Assembly: GCA_020636355.1 (NCBI GenBank)
Contig: JACJYB010000003.1
Location: 460,635-524,634, forward strand
Direction of reading: 5' to 3'
Length of the DNA stretch: 64,000 bases
Origin: Lewinellaceae bacterium
GTDB lineage: Bacteria > Bacteroidota > Bacteroidia > Chitinophagales > Saprospiraceae
This document shows, piece by piece, positions 16,485 to 25,037 of this stretch. Position 1 is the first letter of the stretch, and the number at the start of each line of letters is the position of its first letter. The translations under genes were made by a program, and so were the position numbers. The notes under the pieces are model-generated. The model was not told where the DNA came from. It ran no database searches and was given only the letters and a program-made list of their open reading frames with translations.

Positions 16485-17438
16485 ATGAGCTTCCTAAAGA
16501 AATTTTTTACCAAAGAGAAAAAAGAAGATCTCGATAAGGGACTGGAGAAGACCAAGACCAACATCTTTTCCCAAATCACAAAAGCAATCGCCGGCAAATC
16601 AACGGTAGATGAGGAAGTCCTGGACGAATTGGAAAACATCCTGATCACTTCCGATGTCGGACTGGATACCACCATCAAGGTCATCGAAAGGATAGAAGCC
16701 CGGGTTGCCCGCGATAAATACATGAATACTTCCGAACTGAATGATATCCTGCGGGACGAGATCGTTCAGTTATTGACGGAAAACAAAACCGAAGACCAGG
16801 AAGACTTTGACGTGCCCGAAGTCAAGCCCTATGTAATGATGGTTGTAGGAGTCAATGGCGTAGGAAAAACAACCACAATTGGCAAACTGGCATATCAGTA
16901 CAAACAAAGAGGTATGAAGGTAGTACTCGGGGCCGGAGACACCTTTCGGGCTGCTGCCGTTGACCAGTTAAAAATCTGGGCGGACCGGGTAGGCTGCGAC
17001 TTTTACTCAAAAGGCATGCATACCGATCCAGGCGCTGTCGCCTACGAAGCCGTCAACTTTGGCATCCAAAACGGAAATGATGTGGTCATTATTGATACGG
17101 CCGGCCGCTTGCATACCAAGCTCAATCTGATGAAGGAGCTTACTAAAATCAAGAATTCGATCGAAAAAAGGATGCCCGGAGCTCCCCATGAAGTCCTGCT
17201 GGTCCTGGATGCTACTACCGGACAAAATGCAATCGAACAAGCCAAGCATTTTACAGAAGCCACCTCAGTCACCGCATTGGCACTGACCAAACTGGATGGT
17301 ACTGCCAAAGGCGGCGTAGCAATAGGAATATCCGACCAGTTTAAAATCCCAATCAAATACATCGGAGTCGGTGAATCCATTGATAAACTGCAGGTATTTA
17401 ACCGCCGGATCTTTGTAGAATCCTTATTTAACAAATAA
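16485..17438 (+). CDS. ftsY: Signal recognition particle receptor FtsY
   Basis: A 317-residue SRP GTPase that docks SRP-ribosome complexes at the inner membrane. It has a short basic N-terminus instead of the long acidic A domain of E. coli, then N and G domains. The motifs are G1 GVNGVGKTTT (about residues 125-134), DTFRAAA, DTAGR and TKLDGTAKGG, with a closing GVGESIDKL. The start ATG is 26 bp after the ribosomal terminator. It completes the conserved L28-L33-DUF4295-FtsY block. Confidence 0.97.
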   Translation: MSFLKKFFTKEKKEDLDKGLEKTKTNIFSQITKAIAGKSTVDEEVLDELENILITSDVGLDTTIKVIERIEARVARDKYMNTSELNDILRDEIVQLLTENKTEDQEDFDVPEVKPYVMMVVGVNGVGKTTTIGKLAYQYKQRGMKVVLGAGDTFRAAAVDQLKIWADRVGCDFYSKGMHTDPGAVAYEAVNFGIQNGNDVVIIDTAGRLHTKLNLMKELTKIKNSIEKRMPGAPHEVLLVLDATTGQNAIEQAKHFTEATSVTALALTKLDGTAKGGVAIGISDQFKIPIKYIGVGESIDKLQVFNRRIFVESLFNK

Positions 17439-17603
17439 TTTATAAGCGATCTTTAACTATATTTAATTCGCTGCCGCCCATTAGCTTAGATTTTTCTTCC
17501 TCTGCGATCTTCTATTAGCATCTACTGTATTACCTATCAACTGTTAATACATGTCAGGTATTTGCAATGATTGGTTAATTTTATCAGTTTCAAACACACA
17601 AAA

Positions 17604-20486
17604 ATGAAAAAAAGGACTACACTCCTCTACACCCTTTTTGCTACGATCACCCTGATTGCCCTTTTTACAAACCAATACGTTGCCCCTGATAACGGTTACA
17701 CCGGAGCGCCCGGGGAAGGGACCTGTGCCGACTGCCATAGTCCGGCTAATGCCAACTTTACCGGCCAGGTTCAGATTACCGGAATTCCGGACCAACTGTT
17801 TGCCGGACAGGAGTATAAGTTGAATATCGAAGTACACAAGTTTAGAGGTAATCCAGCCTATGCCGGATTTCAAATGGTCGTACTCGATCAGAATAACCAG
17901 GATATTGGTACCCTGAATCAGCCAACTGGGGTATCCGGGATCATTACCGACCGGAACCTTTTACGCACCTATTTTAAAAATGTTATCCATCCAACTGATT
18001 TTGGACCTGACAGCGTTGTAACCTGGAGTGTTACCTGGGTGGCGCCGGAAGATAAAACCAATGCGACCATCAATTTTTATGCAACAGCTATACTGGCGAA
18101 CGGAGATAGCACCGCCCTTGGTGATTTGGCTGTCAAAACCCAACTCAGCCGGATCCTGACGGAAGGCGGACCATTAAGCGTCGAAATTGCCAATGTAACC
18201 AACGTCCAGTGCGGAGGGGATAGTACAGGCGCAATCTCATTACTCGTCCAGGGTGGCACCGCCCCCCTAGCCTATCAATGGTCCAACGGGGCTTCCACGC
18301 CGGATATTCAGTCTCTTCCAGCAGGAAGCTATACCGTAACCGTTACCGACAGCGACACCTCCCAGGTCATCAAGTCGGTCAACATAACCGAGCCTGCCGT
18401 ACTAACACCTCAAGTCATCAGTACGACCGGAGTCGCATGCAATGGCCAGGACAATGGGACCGCCATCCTTGGAGCTTCGGGTGGAACGCCCCCCTATCAA
18501 TTCCTTTGGCCAGATGCCGATACCAGCCGAGTCCGGACAAACCTTGCTGCCGGCGATTACATCGTGTTGGTCGTCGATCAGGCCGGCTGTGCAGGCACGA
18601 TTGCCCTGAACATCGAAGCCAATGTTTTTATTCAGACCAATGCTGGTTCTGTCGCGGAATCTACTCCTGGCGCTCAGGATGGCATAGCTTATGTGGCTCC
18701 CTCCGGAGGTACACCTCCCTATTTGATCGTTTGGAATACGGGTGCTAACACGGATACCATTCGTCAGCTAGCTCCCGGAACGTATACCGTAGTTATTGGA
18801 GACCTTTCAGGGTGTCTGGTTCAGGATTCGGTAGTGGTTGGTTCCGGCACCTGCCCTCTTGAAGGAAATACGAATGCAGATCAGCCCGATTGTGCCTCAG
18901 GCAATGCTGGATCCATCACTGTCAGTTTTCCCAACCCCACCGGGCAGGTTTCTATCCTATGGTCTACCGGAGACACAACGCCAACCATTCAGGATTTGGC
19001 GCCGGGCACTTATTTTGTTTCTGCAGAAGATGAGGGCACTTGCACATTCAGGGATACCGTCGTAATCCAGTCCACCGGAATGATTTCACTGGATAGTGTC
19101 CGGCTAAATCATCCCCAGTGTGATGGGACGAACGATGGAAGCATCACATTCACCATTAATGGAGGCGTTCCTCCTTATCGTTTGGACTGGACTCCTGACC
19201 TGCCATCCTCCACACCGGATAGTCTCGCTGCGGGAACTTACATCCTAACCATTTTTGATGCAAATAACTGCACCAGCCAGGATACCTTTGAATTATTAGG
19301 TGATGATAATACCCTCCCATTTATACTTTCTCCCAGCATAGAAATCTACCTCAATGATGATGGACAAGCCCGGGTTTCCTTTGACCAGCTAACACAAGCC
19401 GTCGTTGATAATTGTGGCATGGACACCATCACCCTATCCCGGAATGCTTTTACCTGTACCGATCTGGGAAGTCTGCAAGTCGCTTTAACAGCGAAAGACC
19501 TCGCTGGAAATACATTGAACGATTCGGTGACCATTATCATTCTGGATACCCTCAACCCGGTCATTGAGCCATTTGATACCCTTTTTGCAAATCGGTGTAC
19601 CGGTTTGAACTACCCCCAAATCCTAACCAGGGATAATTGCGGAGTTGATACCGTGTTCCTACTGCAAGGCACCGGGCCTGACGGAAGCTTTGCCGTCGGA
19701 ATGAATTTCGATATTTATCAAGCCATAGATTTTTCAGGAAACCCGAGTTTAGGCATTCTTCCGGTATACATTCAGCGCCCTGCGGTATACACAAATCTTA
19801 CACTTCCAAGCTGTTCCGGGAGATCTGACGGTCAAATAGTCATCGATTTTCCTGATGCGAACACGCCAATTTCCACCATTTGGGGTAATGGACAAACCGG
19901 TGATACCTTGAGAAACATTCCCGGAGGTAGCTACATTGCGTTTAGTGCGGATACGACCGGTTGCTTTTTCCGCGACACGGTCTTATTGGGTAGTTCGTCA
20001 TTCCAGGTTCTTCTCGACAGCATCGTATCCGAATCGCCGGGAGGCGGTTATCTTGAAGTTCACCTGGAAGGAGGAACGGAGCCGTACGAATTTCAATGGT
20101 TTAGGGAGGATAATGCCCTTGCCGATACAACATTGGTCCTTGACAGTCTTGAAGCTGGCCGTTATCATATGAAAGCCCAGGATGACACCGGTTGCAAAAT
20201 CACCTCGGATGACTACCTCATCAGCGGTACCACAGCACGACAAAACTGGTTGACTCAAAATATCGTTGTCTATCCGAATCCGACCAATGGAAAGCTGTGG
20301 ATTCGCAACGATCCGCACATCATGATTCAGGAGATCAGCCTGACAAATCTGTTGGGGCAAAGAATAAAGCAATGGAGCCATCCTATACTTCCGATCGATT
20401 TTTCGGGAATTAGCGGTTCTTATCTTCTTAAAATCAACACGGATCAAGGCACTGTGATAAAACACATTCTGCTTCTCAAACCTTAG
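17604..20486 (+). CDS. Large T9SS-sorted surface protein with Reeler-like CxxCH domain and SprB repeats
   Basis: A 960-residue secreted protein. A signal peptide spans about residues 1-22. A Reeler/choice-of-anchor V-like domain follows (about 25-195) with APGEGTCADCH, a single CxxCH. Five SprB-type repeats come next, with recurring GGTPPY...W..G...I..L..G.Y.V.V.D..GC. An HYR-like domain, two more SprB-like repeats and a T9SS type A sorting domain complete it (VVYPNPTNGKLWI ... GSYLLKINTDQGTVIKHILLLKP). ATG 17604 (MKKRTTLL) is chosen over an upstream in-frame ATG at 17571, because it begins directly with the signal peptide. SprB-like cargo is linked to gliding and adhesion. Haem binding is only suggested by CxxCH. 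Confidence 0.88.
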   Translation: MKKRTTLLYTLFATITLIALFTNQYVAPDNGYTGAPGEGTCADCHSPANANFTGQVQITGIPDQLFAGQEYKLNIEVHKFRGNPAYAGFQMVVLDQNNQDIGTLNQPTGVSGIITDRNLLRTYFKNVIHPTDFGPDSVVTWSVTWVAPEDKTNATINFYATAILANGDSTALGDLAVKTQLSRILTEGGPLSVEIANVTNVQCGGDSTGAISLLVQGGTAPLAYQWSNGASTPDIQSLPAGSYTVTVTDSDTSQVIKSVNITEPAVLTPQVISTTGVACNGQDNGTAILGASGGTPPYQFLWPDADTSRVRTNLAAGDYIVLVVDQAGCAGTIALNIEANVFIQTNAGSVAESTPGAQDGIAYVAPSGGTPPYLIVWNTGANTDTIRQLAPGTYTVVIGDLSGCLVQDSVVVGSGTCPLEGNTNADQPDCASGNAGSITVSFPNPTGQVSILWSTGDTTPTIQDLAPGTYFVSAEDEGTCTFRDTVVIQSTGMISLDSVRLNHPQCDGTNDGSITFTINGGVPPYRLDWTPDLPSSTPDSLAAGTYILTIFDANNCTSQDTFELLGDDNTLPFILSPSIEIYLNDDGQARVSFDQLTQAVVDNCGMDTITLSRNAFTCTDLGSLQVALTAKDLAGNTLNDSVTIIILDTLNPVIEPFDTLFANRCTGLNYPQILTRDNCGVDTVFLLQGTGPDGSFAVGMNFDIYQAIDFSGNPSLGILPVYIQRPAVYTNLTLPSCSGRSDGQIVIDFPDANTPISTIWGNGQTGDTLRNIPGGSYIAFSADTTGCFFRDTVLLGSSSFQVLLDSIVSESPGGGYLEVHLEGGTEPYEFQWFREDNALADTTLVLDSLEAGRYHMKAQDDTGCKITSDDYLISGTTARQNWLTQNIVVYPNPTNGKLWIRNDPHIMIQEISLTNLLGQRIKQWSHPILPIDFSGISGSYLLKINTDQGTVIKHILLLKP

Positions 20487-20556
20487 CATCGGATAGGAAT
20501 TCCAGCAATTTAGCACTCCACCCACAGGGTTTAAAGTTTTCTTAACTTTTTAGTTG

Positions 20557-20587
20557 TTGATACAATTAATGTTGTAACATATATTTA
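20557..20587 (+). promoter_or_regulatory. Candidate promoter/operator of the MarR gene
   Basis: TTG (20557-20559), 20 bp, TATATTTA (20580-20587). The spacer contains the imperfect inverted repeat TTGATACAA / TTGTAACA, a possible autoregulatory MarR site. The predicted transcription start falls at or next to the GTG codon (20592), so the mRNA may be nearly leaderless. Confidence 0.35.
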
Positions 20588-20591
20588 CATC

Positions 20592-21047
20592 GTGAAAATT
20601 GAAGAAGCCATCAAATCCAAAAAATTTACCAGTCCACAGTCTAAATTGATCATCAATTTGGCTTACACTGCTTCTTATTTTGGCCACTTGCACAAGCACT
20701 TGCTGGATCCTTTTGATATTACCATACAGCAATTCAACATTCTTAGAATATTACGTGGACATTCTCCGAAAACCTACTCGCTAAAAGAGATTACCGAAAG
20801 GATGATTGACAAAATGTCTAATACATCCCGTCTGATAGACAAACTGATTCAAAAAGGACTTGTCGAACGGATCATCTGCCCAATGGATCGTAGGCAGGTG
20901 GATATCGGTATTACCCCGGAAGGAATAAAGCTTATCGCTCTTGCGTCAGAGGCGATGGATCAAGCGACAATGGAACATCTGAGCCAACTGACCCTGGAAG
21001 AAATGGATCAGCTAAGCAGCTTGTTGGATAAAATGCGAATTAATTAA
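20592..21047 (+). CDS. MarR-family transcriptional regulator
   Basis: A 151-residue winged-helix DNA-binding protein. The N-terminal dimerisation helix is followed by PFDITIQQFNILRILRG. The recognition helix region is SLKEITERMIDKMSNTSRLIDKLIQKGLVER, and the wing carries CPMDRRQVDIGITPEG, a typical MarR DxRxxxxxxT-like motif. The start is GTG, supported by the common N-terminus KIEEAIKSKKF. A YceI gene follows 21 bp downstream, and MarR-YceI pairs occur often in Bacteroidota. The inverted repeat over its own promoter suggests autoregulation. Confidence 0.9.
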   Translation: MKIEEAIKSKKFTSPQSKLIINLAYTASYFGHLHKHLLDPFDITIQQFNILRILRGHSPKTYSLKEITERMIDKMSNTSRLIDKLIQKGLVERIICPMDRRQVDIGITPEGIKLIALASEAMDQATMEHLSQLTLEEMDQLSSLLDKMRIN

Positions 21048-21068
21048 CTTAACAATAAATCCATTTTT

Positions 21069-21641
21069 ATGAGAAAACTCTTTTTAATTTGGGCAATTGC
21101 CGGTATTGGTAGCGCTCTTTTAGCAGGCAACCCGCCGGTAGAAACCAAAGTTAACGTTGAAAAAAGCCAGATTTCCTGGAAAGGATACAAAGTAACCGGC
21201 CAACATCATGGCAAAATAGCCTTGAAAGATGGATCTTTGACTTGGGAAAACGGAATGCTCACCGGAGGTTCTTTTTCAATGGATATGTCATCCATTTCAT
21301 GCGAAGACCTGCAGGGAGAATGGAACGATAAATTAGTCGGTCACCTCAAATCCGAAGATTTTTTCGGGGTTGAGAAATTTCCGGTTTCCACCTTTGTTAT
21401 CACTCAGGTTGTGAGCAGAGGAACACCAGGTGATTACAAAATTGTTGGTAACCTTACCATCAAAGGGATTACCAAAGAGGTCCGTTTCATGGCGAAGGCA
21501 GATCCGAATAATGCCACTGCTACCATGACCATTGACCGTTCTGAATTCAACATTCGTTATGGCTCCGGAAGTTTTTTCGAAAACCTGGGCGACAAAACGA
21601 TCTATGACGAGTTTGACCTCGAAGTGAATTTGACCTATTAA
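21069..21641 (+). CDS. YceI-family exported lipid/isoprenoid-binding protein
   Basis: A 190-residue protein with a signal peptide (residues 1-19, ending LLAG). One YceI beta-barrel domain follows, which in other members binds a polyisoprenoid in its lipocalin-like cavity. Typical segments are SQISWKGYKVTGQHHGKIA, HLKSEDFFGVEKFP, NLTIKGITKEV and a closing TIYDEFDLEVNLTY. It is co-transcribed with marR and ends at a rho-independent terminator. It probably acts in the periplasm in lipid transport or stress resistance; the exact ligand is unknown. Confidence 0.92.
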   Translation: MRKLFLIWAIAGIGSALLAGNPPVETKVNVEKSQISWKGYKVTGQHHGKIALKDGSLTWENGMLTGGSFSMDMSSISCEDLQGEWNDKLVGHLKSEDFFGVEKFPVSTFVITQVVSRGTPGDYKIVGNLTIKGITKEVRFMAKADPNNATATMTIDRSEFNIRYGSGSFFENLGDKTIYDEFDLEVNLTY

Positions 21642-21662
21642 TTTGTGAAATAGTTCGGTTAT

Positions 21663-21697
21663 AAAGGCTGTCTGTTGTGCGCAGACAGCCTTTTCTA
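21663..21697 (+). terminator. Rho-independent terminator of marR-yceI
   Basis: AAAGGCTGTCTG (21663-21674) pairs perfectly with CAGACAGCCTTT (21682-21693), with a 7-nt loop and a T-rich tail. Confidence 0.88.
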
Positions 21698-22076
21698 TTT
21701 AAAGCTTCCAGAACCACTGAATACCTTAAGGAATTGTTATTACTACCCAACTGAGGGCGACACACAGCAAGAATAACTCAAATATTTAGTATCATTGCGC
21801 CACCGGAATTATGCGTGTGTTGAACCAAACGTTGAAGCAAATCATTCCTCCAGCAGCAATCCTTTTGGACCAATTTGATCCTGCCACGCATTGGCTGGTT
21901 TTTTCAGGTAAAAGATTGAGCTTTAGTGCTTTATTCGAAAATCTAAGACAATTCCACCTCACTGCCTTTCGTTTTAATTCATTGACGATTTGTTGCTTGA
22001 CTCTGAAGAACTGGTTATCGCATTTTGCCATCACTGGTGGACTTGCACCAACCGTCAATTCAAATTCTAATCTCTA
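21698..22076 (+). other. Intergenic region without a convincing gene
   Basis: About 380 bp between the yceI terminator and the hydrolase-cyanophycinase gene. Overlapping 88-codon frames exist on both strands (21811-22077 plus, 21792-22058 minus). Neither shows a recognisable motif, a signal peptide or protein-like composition, and they shadow each other. It could be a long leader or a decayed gene. Confidence 0.4.
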
Positions 22077-24932
22077 ATGAACAGACTTATCAATTCCTTC
22101 TTCCGTACCCTGACGCTATTGTCCCTGGCCATTCTGGTCAATTTGCAAGCCTATGCGGCTGTCCAGGCAATTCACATTACCAGCAAAGAATCGGTTCTGA
22201 ACGGCAAAACGTTTGGGAATTCCGGCGCATACGAATTATGGAAAGGGACCGTCACTTTCGTCTTTGATCCATTAAATAAACAGAATCAGCGGGTGACCGA
22301 TATCGACCTCGCGGAAAAGTCCGAAGCCGGATTTGTCGAAGCGACTGCTAATATCGTGATCCTGAAACCCGCAGACATGTCTAAGGCAAATGGTGTAGGT
22401 TTGGTCGAAGTATCGAATCGAGGTGGAAAATTCTCCATGCGCTATTTTAACCTGGCTACCAATACCGACTTGAATGTTAATGATCCGGCATCATTTGGAG
22501 ATGGCCTAATGATGGAGCAGGGAATGGTCGTTGTCTGGGTTGGCTGGGAATTTGATGTTCCAGACCAGGATGGACTCCTGCGTTTGGTTGTACCTAAGCT
22601 GAAGCCGAACAATTCTTTTCCGCTGGTAGGTCAGGTGCGCTGCGATTGGGTGATAGACGAACCGGTTTCAACCCTGTACCTGGGCCATCGTAATCAGATC
22701 CCCTACCCGCCTCAAGTCAATAGTACGCTGAACGCATTGACGGTCCGGAGCAGCCGGGAAGGAAATCGTGACATCGTGGACTCCAAATTGTGGTCATTTT
22801 CCAAAGAAGAAGGCGACTCTTTGGTGCCTAGCACAGAATACATCCATATGAATCAGGGCTTCGAACCCGGCAAAATTTATGAGCTGGTCTATTTTTCGGA
22901 TCAGCCGGTAGCGGTCGGACTGGGATTGGCAGTAATCCGGGACATGGTTTCTTACATGAAATACGACAACAGTTGTGAATTCAAAGTGAATAAAGGGATC
23001 GCTGCCGGCGTATCACAAACCGGGAGATTCCTGCGTCAATATCTTTACGATGGGTTTAACATCGATGAATACGATCGCCAGGCCTATGACGGAATGATGA
23101 TCATGACCGCCGGAGCAGGACGTGGTAGCTTTAATCATCGGTTTGCGCAACCCAGCCGGGACGGTCATCGGTATTCTTCTTTCTTTTATCCCACTGACCT
23201 TTTCCCGTTTTCCAGCCGCGCCCAGGTTGACTCATCGAATGGGAAATACCGTGATGGATTACTCATGAAAGGTGGCAATTTTGGTCGTGAAACAAAAATC
23301 TTCTACATCAATACCGGATACGAATATTATGGCCGTGCAGCTTCCCTTATCCATACCAGCGTGGATGGCTCAGCCGATGTTCTGCCCTACGAGAATGAGC
23401 GGATCTATGAAATAGCCAGCGGCCAACACTTTGTCGGTCAATTGCATCTCGATGCAAAAAACCAACGGGATACTTCCATGGTTTTTAAATCCAACCCGCT
23501 CTATTATTTGCCAAACTACCGGGCATTGCTCGTCCGGCTGGTTCGCTGGGTCAATAACGGGGAAGAACCACCGGCCAGCACCTATCCAACTATCGCTAGC
23601 AAAACACTGGTTCCGTTAGCTCAGGTACGCTTTCCGATCAATGCCTCCCTTCCTGAACCCAAAGCCATCCAGGTAGCTTATAACCTGGACTTTGGAGATT
23701 CCTGGCAACGGAGAGTGATCCGCAAGGAACCACCTCGTATCGTCAGCACCTATACCTCACTTGTACCTCAACTGGATCAGAATGGAAACGAAATGGGTGG
23801 TATCCGTAATTTCGAAATTGCGGTACCCTTAGCAACCTATACCGGCTGGAGCTTACGCGATGGCAAACCGGGGCCCCAGGATGAATTGAACGACTTTGAA
23901 GGATACATCATGCCATTTCAGATGGATAAATCAACCGAGGTTTCCACCGATTTACGTCCTGCCATCAAATCGCTGTACCACGACCGAATGGATTACGATC
24001 GGCAAGTTTCGGATTGTTTGGATCAATTGATCAAACAAGGATTTGTTCTGGACAGGGACAAAGGTCTCCTTGAAAATCGGGCCGGTTGGCTTTGGAACGA
24101 AATTATTGGCTATTATGTCCATCAGGAGGCCATGAACTTCCCGGTCATAACGCCGGAACAAGGTTCATTGATGGTTATTGGCGGCGGGAAATTGGATGAA
24201 TCCATCTACAGCAAGTTTGCGGAATTGGCAGGGGGCACTGACCAACCCATCGTCATTATTCCTACCGCCGGAGACGATGAATCATTGGCCAAAGACCCTA
24301 AATTCGAACAGTTGACTGCTCCTTTCCGTAATGCCGGCTTTAAGAAGATCAGTGTGCTGCATACGCGATCAAAGGACGAAGCCAATTCACCGCGTTTTTA
24401 CAGAGAGCTGGAGAAAGCCGGCGGTGTATTCATCACCGGGGGACGTCAATGGAGGCTGGCTGATAGTTATCTGGGCACCCAAACGGAAACGGCATTAAAG
24501 GCGGTACTTGACCGTGGTGGTGTCATTGCCGGAACATCCGCTGGCGCTACCATTCAAGGCTCCTACCTTGTACGTGGTGATACCGGTGGAAATACGGTAA
24601 TGATGGGTGATCACCAAAAAGGATTTGGCCTAATGCAAAATGTGGCCATCGATCAGCATGTATTAGCCAGAAACCGGCAATTTGACCTTTTTGAAGTGCT
24701 TAATGCTCATCCCGGTTTACTGGGTATTGCCCCCGATGAGGGCACCGCCCTTGTCGTAAATCAAGGAGTTGGGGAAGTGGTAGGTAAAGGCTATGTTCTG
24801 ATTTATGATGGCAAAAAATGGTCGGCTGAACGTCGTGAGTACGCTTATAACCTGCCGGGCAGTCCTATTTTTTATGTACTTAAGTCCGGTGACCGGTATG
24901 ACCTGGGCCAGCGAATGGTTCAGCAACAATAG
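22077..24932 (+). CDS. Exported alpha/beta-hydrolase fused to a cyanophycinase-like (S51) domain
   Basis: A 951-residue two-enzyme polypeptide with a signal peptide (1-27, ending AYA). Residues of about 30-680 form an alpha/beta-hydrolase_10-type domain, with a likely nucleophile S313 in GVSQTGR. Residues of about 695-951 form a peptidase S51/cyanophycinase-like domain: MVIGGGKLDES, IPTAGDD, GGRQWRL, the catalytic serine S821 in GTSAGAT, and DEGTALVV. Cyanophycinases cleave multi-L-arginyl-poly-L-aspartate to beta-Asp-Arg dipeptides; related S51 enzymes cleave alpha- or beta-aspartyl dipeptides. The frame is continuous, so this is a genuine fusion. An exported M19 dipeptidase follows, which fits extracytoplasmic use of acidic peptides. 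Substrate identity is inference. Confidence 0.87.
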   Translation: MNRLINSFFRTLTLLSLAILVNLQAYAAVQAIHITSKESVLNGKTFGNSGAYELWKGTVTFVFDPLNKQNQRVTDIDLAEKSEAGFVEATANIVILKPADMSKANGVGLVEVSNRGGKFSMRYFNLATNTDLNVNDPASFGDGLMMEQGMVVVWVGWEFDVPDQDGLLRLVVPKLKPNNSFPLVGQVRCDWVIDEPVSTLYLGHRNQIPYPPQVNSTLNALTVRSSREGNRDIVDSKLWSFSKEEGDSLVPSTEYIHMNQGFEPGKIYELVYFSDQPVAVGLGLAVIRDMVSYMKYDNSCEFKVNKGIAAGVSQTGRFLRQYLYDGFNIDEYDRQAYDGMMIMTAGAGRGSFNHRFAQPSRDGHRYSSFFYPTDLFPFSSRAQVDSSNGKYRDGLLMKGGNFGRETKIFYINTGYEYYGRAASLIHTSVDGSADVLPYENERIYEIASGQHFVGQLHLDAKNQRDTSMVFKSNPLYYLPNYRALLVRLVRWVNNGEEPPASTYPTIASKTLVPLAQVRFPINASLPEPKAIQVAYNLDFGDSWQRRVIRKEPPRIVSTYTSLVPQLDQNGNEMGGIRNFEIAVPLATYTGWSLRDGKPGPQDELNDFEGYIMPFQMDKSTEVSTDLRPAIKSLYHDRMDYDRQVSDCLDQLIKQGFVLDRDKGLLENRAGWLWNEIIGYYVHQEAMNFPVITPEQGSLMVIGGGKLDESIYSKFAELAGGTDQPIVIIPTAGDDESLAKDPKFEQLTAPFRNAGFKKISVLHTRSKDEANSPRFYRELEKAGGVFITGGRQWRLADSYLGTQTETALKAVLDRGGVIAGTSAGATIQGSYLVRGDTGGNTVMMGDHQKGFGLMQNVAIDQHVLARNRQFDLFEVLNAHPGLLGIAPDEGTALVVNQGVGEVVGKGYVLIYDGKKWSAERREYAYNLPGSPIFYVLKSGDRYDLGQRMVQQQ

Positions 24933-25037
24933 GTGAGCGGCCATTTATTGGTACAATTATCTTGATCTGATTTTCCCATCAGTCCGGAATGCGTTATCTT
25001 CTCACCCGATTAAATGGTTCATTAAAAACTAGATCGC

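Noticed and set aside
19998..20525. 175-codon minus-strand ORF
   Set aside because: Antisense to the end of the SprB-repeat protein, including its T9SS sorting domain, which is clearly the real coding strand.
21792..22077. Pair of overlapping 88-codon ORFs on opposite strands
   Set aside because: Neither has a recognisable domain, signal peptide or control site; kept only as an intergenic note.
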